Assembly (NCBI GenBank): GCA_910588365.1
Contig: CAJUQS010000146.1
Span: 1 to 18,332 of the forward strand
Direction: 5' to 3'
Origin: an uncultured Oscillospiraceae bacterium
Lineage (GTDB): Bacteria > Bacillota > Clostridia > Oscillospirales > Oscillospiraceae
Length of the DNA: 18,332 bases
In this document: in pieces, positions 14,717 to 18,332 of the stretch
How positions within the stretch are numbered: position 1 is the stretch's first letter
Layout: every line of letters starts with the position of its first letter
The notes under the pieces: generated by a model
Databases searched by the model: none
What the model was told of the DNA's origin: nothing
Seen by the model: the letters and a program-made list of their open reading frames with translations, nothing else
Made by a program: the position numbers and the translations under genes

Positions 14717-15100
14717 CTAAGAACCCGCAGTTTTACGGGGGCTTTTCGGACACACCTGCAAGTGAAGAGCTGCCCTGCCCCGTGAACGGACTTTTTTTAC
14801 ATCTGATCTGACGGACTGGAGATCATCCAGCTCCGCCTGCCGACCTCTTAAAGGGACAGACTCTGCGAGGGGCTTCCTGACGGCAGACAGCTCCTCAATA
14901 ATGGCCCTGCTGAGCAATTCGATATCACGGGTATGCTGTATAACGCAGCCTAAGATGCGGGTTAAACAGCTCCTTCCGCATTCACCGCCCGGGTCTGGGA
15001 CCCCCGCTTTTGCCACAGTCCGCAGAGCCAGCAGATCTCCCCCGAGATCTATAAAGGTTTCCTGGATCTCGGCCAGCCGTCCGTCAATATCTCTATTCAT
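14717..15100 (-). CDS. Hypothetical protein, 127 aa
   Basis: I do not recognise this family. It is likely a true gene: AGGAGG lies at ideal spacing before ATG 15100, and a consensus promoter lies upstream. Residues 1-30 (RLAEIQETFIDLGGDLLALRT) and 52-75 (CVIQHTRDIELLSRAIIEEL) look like amphipathic helices. Between them is a Gly/Pro loop with three cysteines (Cys41, Cys45, Cys52). There is no signal peptide or membrane segment. From about residue 90 the reading frame runs into the left inverted arm, so the basic tail (RSRGRAALHL and beyond) is repeat-derived and may be a run-on from an earlier stop. It is divergent from the XRE gene and probably controlled by it. Confidence 0.65.
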   Translation of the reverse strand: MNRDIDGRLAEIQETFIDLGGDLLALRTVAKAGVPDPGGECGRSCLTRILGCVIQHTRDIELLSRAIIEELSAVRKPLAESVPLRGRQAELDDLQSVRSDVKKVRSRGRAALHLQVCPKSPRKTAGS

Positions 15101-15130
15101 ATGCGCCGCCTCCTATAAAAGAATACAATT

Positions 15131-15158
15131 ATTATACATCAAAAAAAGATAATGTCAA
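15131..15158 (-). promoter_or_regulatory. Promoter of the 127-aa gene
   Basis: On the minus strand, TTGACA (15158-15153) and TATAAT (15136-15131) match consensus in both boxes with 16-nt spacing. The AGGAGG site follows at about 20 nt. It is among the strongest-looking promoters in the window. Confidence 0.8.
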
Positions 15159-15176
15159 CATTTATTGAATGACATT
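15151..15176. promoter_or_regulatory. Candidate XRE operator
   Basis: AATGTCA (15151-15157) and TGACATT (15170-15176) form 7-bp arms with a 12-nt spacer. The left arm overlaps the -35 of the minus-strand promoter and the right arm lies 12 nt before the XRE start codon. A dimer bound there could repress both directions. Confidence 0.5.
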
Positions 15177-15188
15177 ACGGGAGATTTT

Positions 15189-15422
15189 ATGCTTCGATAT
15201 AGGCTTGATGTGTTACAGGAATTAAAAAAGGCGGGATACTCGACCTATCGCATACGCGAGGATAAAATCCTTGCAGAAGGAACCATGCAGAAAATACGAA
15301 CAGGAAGTACGGCAATCAGTGTAGAAAGTCTGGGAATACTCTGCAATATCCTCCGGTGCCAGCCGGGCGACATCCTGGAGTGGCTCCCGGAGGAGCAGGG
15401 GGCCTCGGCGCAGGCCCCATAG
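15189..15422 (+). CDS. Small XRE-family helix-turn-helix regulator
   Basis: This 77-residue protein is a single Cro/CI-type helix-turn-helix of the short form seen in Firmicute chromosomes and mobile elements. It begins MLRYRLDVLQELKKAGYSTYRIR. The second and third helices span KILAEGTMQKIRTGSTAISVESL (26-48), and the end ILRCQPGDILEWLPEE (54-69) is typical of the group. ATG 15189 has GGGAG five bases upstream; a TTG at 15165 in the same frame lies within the operator palindrome and is rejected. The 5' half is AT-richer than all neighbouring genes, which fits acquisition by transfer. The last residues (QGASAQAP) look like run-on coding. It is probably an autoregulator and regulator of the divergent gene. 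Confidence 0.85.
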   Translation: MLRYRLDVLQELKKAGYSTYRIREDKILAEGTMQKIRTGSTAISVESLGILCNILRCQPGDILEWLPEEQGASAQAP

Positions 15423-15622
15423 CAGCCTCTTCCCCACTAACAGGGCATCAGCCGGAGCCGAATGACAGCCAGACCGCAGATCAGATGCCCGAAGGGTTGT
15501 CTCGTTCACGGGGCAGGGCAGCTCTTCATTTGCAGAGCAAATCGAAAGTCCCCCGCCGAGGCGGACGGCCAAGGGCCGTCCCCGAGAAAGGAGTCCAGAA
15601 CCATGGGTTCTGGCGCATTTTT

Positions 15623-15652
15623 GGTTACTTTTTGTGCGAGCAAAAAGTAACC
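15623..15652 (-). repeat. Palindromic element, copy 2 (inverted)
   Basis: GGTTACTTTTTG (15623-15634) pairs with CAAAAAGTAACC (15641-15652), with a 6-nt loop. TTTTT precedes it and a GC-rich hairpin-like block follows, so it is in the opposite orientation to copies 1 and 3. Both arms carry A/T where copy 1 has C/G, a compensatory change that keeps the pairing. Confidence 0.85.
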
Positions 15653-15700
15653 CGCCGTCCGGGGGCGGAACCCCGGGCCATCGAAAAGAAACAACCACCC

Positions 15701-15721
15701 TTGCCGCCCGGAGGGCGGCAA
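15701..15721 (+). promoter_or_regulatory. Stem directly upstream of the hslO ribosome site
   Basis: TTGCCGCCC (15701-15709) pairs with GGGCGGCAA (15713-15721) around a 3-nt loop, ending three bases before AAAGGA. It could be a mere leftover of the repeat region or affect translation of hslO. No promoter for hslO is clear. Confidence 0.4.
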
Positions 15722-15734
15722 AGAAAGGACTTCA

Positions 15735-16616
15735 ATGGACAAATTAGTCAGAGCGATCACCGCCGACGGAATGGTACAGGCGGTCGCAGTCTCAACAAAG
15801 GATCTCACAGAGAGAGCAAGAAATATCCACAAGTCCCTGCCGGTGGCCACGGCGGCCATGGGGAGAGCCCTGGCGGCGGCCTCCATGATGGGCAACGCCC
15901 TGAAAGAGGAAAACGCCAGCCTGACCCTGCAAATCAAGGGGGGAGGCCCCCTGGGGACGGTCCTGGCTGTCTCCGACGCCCGGGGGAACGTCCGGGGCTA
16001 TATCCAGAACCCCCATGTGGATCTCCCTCTCCGGGAGGACGGAAAGCTGAACGTGGGGGCCGCAGTGGGCGCGGAGGGAACCCTGACGGTCATCAAGGAT
16101 CTGTGTATGAAGGAGCCCTATATCGGCAGCGTGGGCCTGCTGGGAGGTGAGATTGCCGAGGATCTGGCGGCTTATTTCGCGGAGAGCGAGCAGATCCCAA
16201 CCGCCTGCGCCCTGGGGGTGCTGGTGGCCCGGGACCAGAGCGTCAGGGCTGCCGGCGGCTATATCATCCAGCTGCTCCCCGGGGCCGGGGAGGACGTGAT
16301 CGCCAAGGTGGAGGGCGGCGTGATGGCCGCCGGCGCCGTCACCAGCCTGCTGGACAAAAACAGCGATCCGGAGGCGCTGCTGCGGACGGTGCTCAGCGAT
16401 TTTGAGGTGGAGATCCTGGAAACCAGCCCCATCGCCTATACGTGCTATTGCAGCCGGGACCGGGTGGAGCGGGCCCTCATCAGCATGGGCGCGGAGGAGC
16501 TGGAGGATCTGCTCAGAGAACAGGGGGGCTGTGAGCTGGGGTGCCAGTTCTGCGACACCGTCTACCGCTTCACCGGCCAGGAGCTGCGGGAGCTCATCGA
16601 CGGGATGAGGGGATAG
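15735..16616 (+). CDS. hslO: Hsp33 redox-regulated chaperone
   Basis: This 293-residue Hsp33 is a cytosolic holdase that becomes active when oxidative stress releases its zinc and unfolds the C-terminal switch. The N-terminal core shows RNIHKSLPVATAAMGRALAAASMMG and the glycine-rich LQIKGGGPLGTV, both typical. The zinc switch is complete: Cys237 and Cys239 (CYC) with Cys270 and Cys273 (CQFC), matching the CXC...CXXC of the E. coli protein. An additional Cys266 is present. ATG 15735 has AAAGGA upstream. It stands alone, downstream of the repeat cassette. A GC hairpin (16647-16665) lies 30 nt past its stop. Confidence 0.97.
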   Translation: MDKLVRAITADGMVQAVAVSTKDLTERARNIHKSLPVATAAMGRALAAASMMGNALKEENASLTLQIKGGGPLGTVLAVSDARGNVRGYIQNPHVDLPLREDGKLNVGAAVGAEGTLTVIKDLCMKEPYIGSVGLLGGEIAEDLAAYFAESEQIPTACALGVLVARDQSVRAAGGYIIQLLPGAGEDVIAKVEGGVMAAGAVTSLLDKNSDPEALLRTVLSDFEVEILETSPIAYTCYCSRDRVERALISMGAEELEDLLREQGGCELGCQFCDTVYRFTGQELRELIDGMRG

Positions 16617-16646
16617 GGCGGCTTCGCGCCGGCCGGGGGGGAGCGG

Positions 16647-16665
16647 GGGAGGCCGCCCGCCTCCC
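16647..16665 (+). terminator. Weak terminator after hslO
   Basis: GGGAGGC (16647-16653) and GCCTCCC (16659-16665) form a GC-rich stem with a 5-nt loop. The following sequence has only a TTT, so termination would be weak or need Rho. Confidence 0.35.
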
Positions 16666-16744
16666 GGCTCCGCCTTTCGTCAAAGCGCACAAACCCGAAC
16701 CAGAAATTTTGTCAGGCGGCCAAACGGATTTTCAAATGTTCCCA

Positions 16745-16773
16745 TTGCAATCCGCCGGAAAGTTCGATATAAT
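16745..16773 (+). promoter_or_regulatory. Promoter of the ssnA-like gene
   Basis: TTGCAA (16745-16750) and TATAAT (16768-16773) are 17 nt apart. Transcription should begin near 16780, leaving a leader of about 137 nt before ATG 16917. Confidence 0.8.
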
Positions 16774-16779
16774 AAAGTC

Positions 16780-16891
16780 AGGAATCAAATACGGTGGTAG
16801 CTGTAACGAAGTGCTCTGCGCACGGGCTGCAACTATCACTCGGCGTATGCTTGGGTGTTTCAAACCGGGAGGTTTGAAACATTTTTCTTTT
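16780..16891 (+). promoter_or_regulatory. Structured leader with intrinsic terminator (candidate riboswitch/attenuator)
   Basis: After the promoter, CAAATACG (16786-16793) can pair with CGTAT plus TTG (16844-16853, two-base bulge). Directly inside, GTGGTAG (16794-16800) pairs with CTATCAC (16833-16839), and GTGC/GCAC (16811-16823) makes a small inner stem. An alternative pairing GTAGC (16797-16801) with GCTGC (16826-16830) competes with the second helix. The terminator has 11-bp arms (16856-16866 and 16871-16881), a GGGA loop and TTTTTCTTTT (16882-16891), before the ribosome site. I could not match it to the purine, tetrahydrofolate, preQ1, ZTP or fluoride classes by eye. The fold is hand-made. 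Confidence 0.65.
16856..16891 (+). terminator. Intrinsic terminator in the ssnA leader
   Basis: GTTTCAAACC and GGTTTGAAAC pair perfectly around GGGA, with one more T-A pair outside, and ten nearly pure T bases follow. It lies 26 nt before the start codon. With the promoter only 83 nt upstream, transcription would stop before the gene unless the leader prevents it. Confidence 0.9.
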
Positions 16892-16916
16892 CAACAACAA
16901 AAAGGAGGAATGCGGT

Positions 16917-18257
16917 ATGTATATACTGGCCAACGGAAGGCTCATCACCCGGGACGGTGCGCTCCCCTACCTGCCGGACGGCGGCGTGGCCATCGAGGGA
17001 ACGAGGATCGCCGCCGTGGGCTCCACGGCGGAGCTGAGGGAGAAATACCCGGAGGCGGACTTCGTGGACGCCCGGGGCGGCGTGATCATGCCGGGGCTTG
17101 TCAACGCCCACACCCACATCTACTCCGCCCTGGCCAGGGGGCTGAGCATCAACGGCTTCAGCCCCACCAGCTTCTACGAGGTGCTGGACGGCCAGTGGTG
17201 GTATATTGACCGGCATTTGACCCTGGCGGGCACCCGGGCCAGCGCCGACGCGCTGTACCTGGACTGCATCAAGCAGGGCGTCACCACCATCTTTGACCAC
17301 CACGCATCCTTCTGCGAGATCCCCGGCTCCCTCTTCCGGATTGCGGACAGCGCCAGGCAGTTCGGAATCCGCTCCTGCCTGTGCTACGAGGTCAGCGACC
17401 GGGACGGGGAGGAGAAGGCGGACCAGGCCGTGCGGGAGAACAGGGATTTCCTGGACTACTGCGGGAAAAACCCCAGCGATATGCTCGCGGCCATGTTCGG
17501 CGGCCACGCCCTGTTCACCATCAGCGACAGGACCTTTGAGAAGATGGTGGAGGCCAACAACGGCCGCACGGGGTTCCATATCCACGTGTCCGAGGGGATG
17601 AACGACGTCTACGACAGCCTGCAGAAATACGGCCGCCGCCCGGTCCAGCGGCTGCAGGACCACGGCATTCTGGGGCCCGGGACGATTCTGGGCCACTGCA
17701 TCCACGTGAACACCGCGGAGATGGAGATCATCCAGTCCACCGGAACCATGTGCGTGAACAACCCGGAGAGCAACATGGGCAACGCCGTGGGCTGCTCACC
17801 GGTGCTCCAGCTGATGCAGCGGGGGATCACCGTGGGCCTGGGCACCGACGCCTATACCAATGACATGCTGGAGAGCCTGAAGGCGGCCCTTGCCATCCAG
17901 CGGCACAACGCCTGTATGCCCAACGTGGGCTGGTGCGAGGTGACGGACATGCTCTTCAAAAACAACCCCGCCATTGGCGAGAAATATTTTGGCGTGCCTC
18001 TGGGGCGGCTGGCGCCCGGCGCGGCGGCGGACGTGATCGTCATGGACTACAGGCCCTTCACGCCGTTCTCTGACGCCAACATCGACGGGCACATGCTCTT
18101 CGGCATGACGGGCCGCCAGTGCCAGACCACCATCTGCAACGGGAAGATTTTGATGAAGGACCGGGAGCTGGTGGGCGTGGATGAGGAGGCCGTCAACGCC
18201 CATATCCTGGAGGAGTCCAAAAAGCTGTGGGGAGAGCTCAACCCCTGCACCTATTAA
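16917..18257 (+). CDS. ssnA: SsnA-type putative aminohydrolase
   Basis: This 446-residue cytosolic amidohydrolase resembles SsnA, a protein often found in selenium-linked purine catabolic clusters, and chlorohydrolase/guanine-deaminase relatives. Metal and active-site residues are visible: PGLVNAHTH (His65, His67), HIHVSEG (His221, His223), GHCIHV (His260, His263) and GTDAYTND (Asp311). The C-terminal strand set (GAAADVIVMDY, TICNGKILMKDREL) belongs to the composite beta domain. AGGAGG lies eight bases before ATG 16917. The natural substrate of SsnA is not established; deamination of a purine-like or related ring is likely. No other selenium or xanthine dehydrogenase genes are in view. Expression appears to be controlled by the leader terminator. 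Confidence 0.88.
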   Translation: MYILANGRLITRDGALPYLPDGGVAIEGTRIAAVGSTAELREKYPEADFVDARGGVIMPGLVNAHTHIYSALARGLSINGFSPTSFYEVLDGQWWYIDRHLTLAGTRASADALYLDCIKQGVTTIFDHHASFCEIPGSLFRIADSARQFGIRSCLCYEVSDRDGEEKADQAVRENRDFLDYCGKNPSDMLAAMFGGHALFTISDRTFEKMVEANNGRTGFHIHVSEGMNDVYDSLQKYGRRPVQRLQDHGILGPGTILGHCIHVNTAEMEIIQSTGTMCVNNPESNMGNAVGCSPVLQLMQRGITVGLGTDAYTNDMLESLKAALAIQRHNACMPNVGWCEVTDMLFKNNPAIGEKYFGVPLGRLAPGAAADVIVMDYRPFTPFSDANIDGHMLFGMTGRQCQTTICNGKILMKDRELVGVDEEAVNAHILEESKKLWGELNPCTY

Positions 18258-18269
18258 GGTGCATCCTTG

Positions 18270-18332
18270 GCGGGGCCTGCGCGGCCCCGCGCCCCGCGGT
18301 TCCTTTTTGTGCGCACAAAAAGGAACCAAAAA
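18270..18332 (+). repeat. Palindromic element, copy 3 (cut by window end)
   Basis: A GC stem (18270-18277 with 18283-18290) is followed by a perfect 30-bp palindrome at 18298-18327, GGTTCC...GGAACC, and an A-run. It has the same orientation and layout as copy 1. It follows the ssnA stop and may serve as its terminator. Confidence 0.85.

Larger units (their letters stand above)
14644..15652. mobile_element. Inverted-repeat cassette carrying a regulator pair (putative)
   Basis: Two inverted arms (about 14644-14810 and 15477-15652) enclose two divergent small genes. Matching parts, in order inward, are the GGTT...AACC palindromes and a 33-bp block (14756-14788 with 15503-15535) with one mismatch, of which 26 bp are exact. 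CATCTGATCTG (14800-14810) matches its complement at 15477-15487. Between these blocks the arms diverge in sequence but keep similar length and GC-rich small hairpins. The central part (about 15110-15350) is clearly AT-richer than the flanking genes. There is no transposase, and no target duplication was identified, so mobility is inference. Confidence 0.5.
15423..15734. other. Intergenic region with right inverted arm
   Basis: No gene is seen in these 312 nt. It holds the right arm of the cassette (15477-15652), including the 26-bp exact match to the left arm (15503-15528), palindrome copy 2 and a 9-bp stem just before hslO. A long plus-strand open frame here is a product of repeat GC bias. 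Confidence 0.7.

Noticed and set aside
15356..16150. Plus-strand 264-residue frame across the repeat arm and the start of hslO
   Set aside because: It runs through repeat DNA and overlaps hslO in another frame, with glycine/arginine-rich composition and no ribosome site.
16786..16853. Leader of ssnA as a classic purine riboswitch
   Set aside because: The three-way junction core and conserved loop bases of purine riboswitches are not seen; it is left as unassigned.

Overview
The window is GC-rich, densely coded bacterial chromosome. It looks like a gut Oscillospiraceae-type Firmicute (Flavonifractor/Lawsonibacter-like). This rests on strong AGGAGG ribosome sites, TTGACA/TATAAT promoters, a Bacillus-order glgBCDAP operon, YerC, Hsp33, an SsnA-type aminohydrolase and a dispersed family of GGTTCC...GGAACC palindromes. 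The genus is inference; no rRNA, tRNA or CRISPR array was seen.

Layout. (1) 189-3022, minus strand: a four-gene, tightly coupled operon (TetR regulator, flavodoxin-fold FMN reductase, MccF-like S66 peptidase, flavodoxin). It runs from one strong promoter covered by a near-perfect palindrome, as expected for an autoregulated TetR. (2) 3177-4445, plus strand: a radical SAM protein of the putative DNA modification/repair type, transcribed divergently from the TetR operon. (3) 4564-13205, minus strand: the complete glycogen operon glgB-glgC-glgD-glgA-glgP, with hairpins in two intergenic gaps. GlgB carries an unusual Lys/Ala/Pro-rich tail of about 113 residues. (4) 13531-14600, plus strand: a YerC-type TrpR-family regulator translationally coupled to a SAM methyltransferase. 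(5) 14644-15652: a cassette of about 1 kb with a small XRE regulator and a divergent unknown 127-aa gene. It is AT-richer in the middle and enclosed by inverted arms that each end in a GGTT...AACC palindrome. (6) 15735-16616: Hsp33. (7) 16745-18257: an SsnA-like amidohydrolase preceded by a promoter, a folded leader of about 75 nt and a textbook intrinsic terminator ahead of the start codon, so probably controlled by a riboswitch or attenuator. A third palindrome copy ends the window.

How the genes work together. The glg operon encodes the full cycle: ADP-glucose synthesis (GlgC with GlgD), chain elongation (GlgA), branching (GlgB) and phosphorolytic breakdown (GlgP). The TetR operon looks like a small-molecule or stress response unit with two flavin proteins and a peptidase. 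The most novel items are the structured leader of the ssnA-like gene, the inverted-repeat cassette with its divergent regulator/unknown pair, and the histone-H1-like tail on GlgB.
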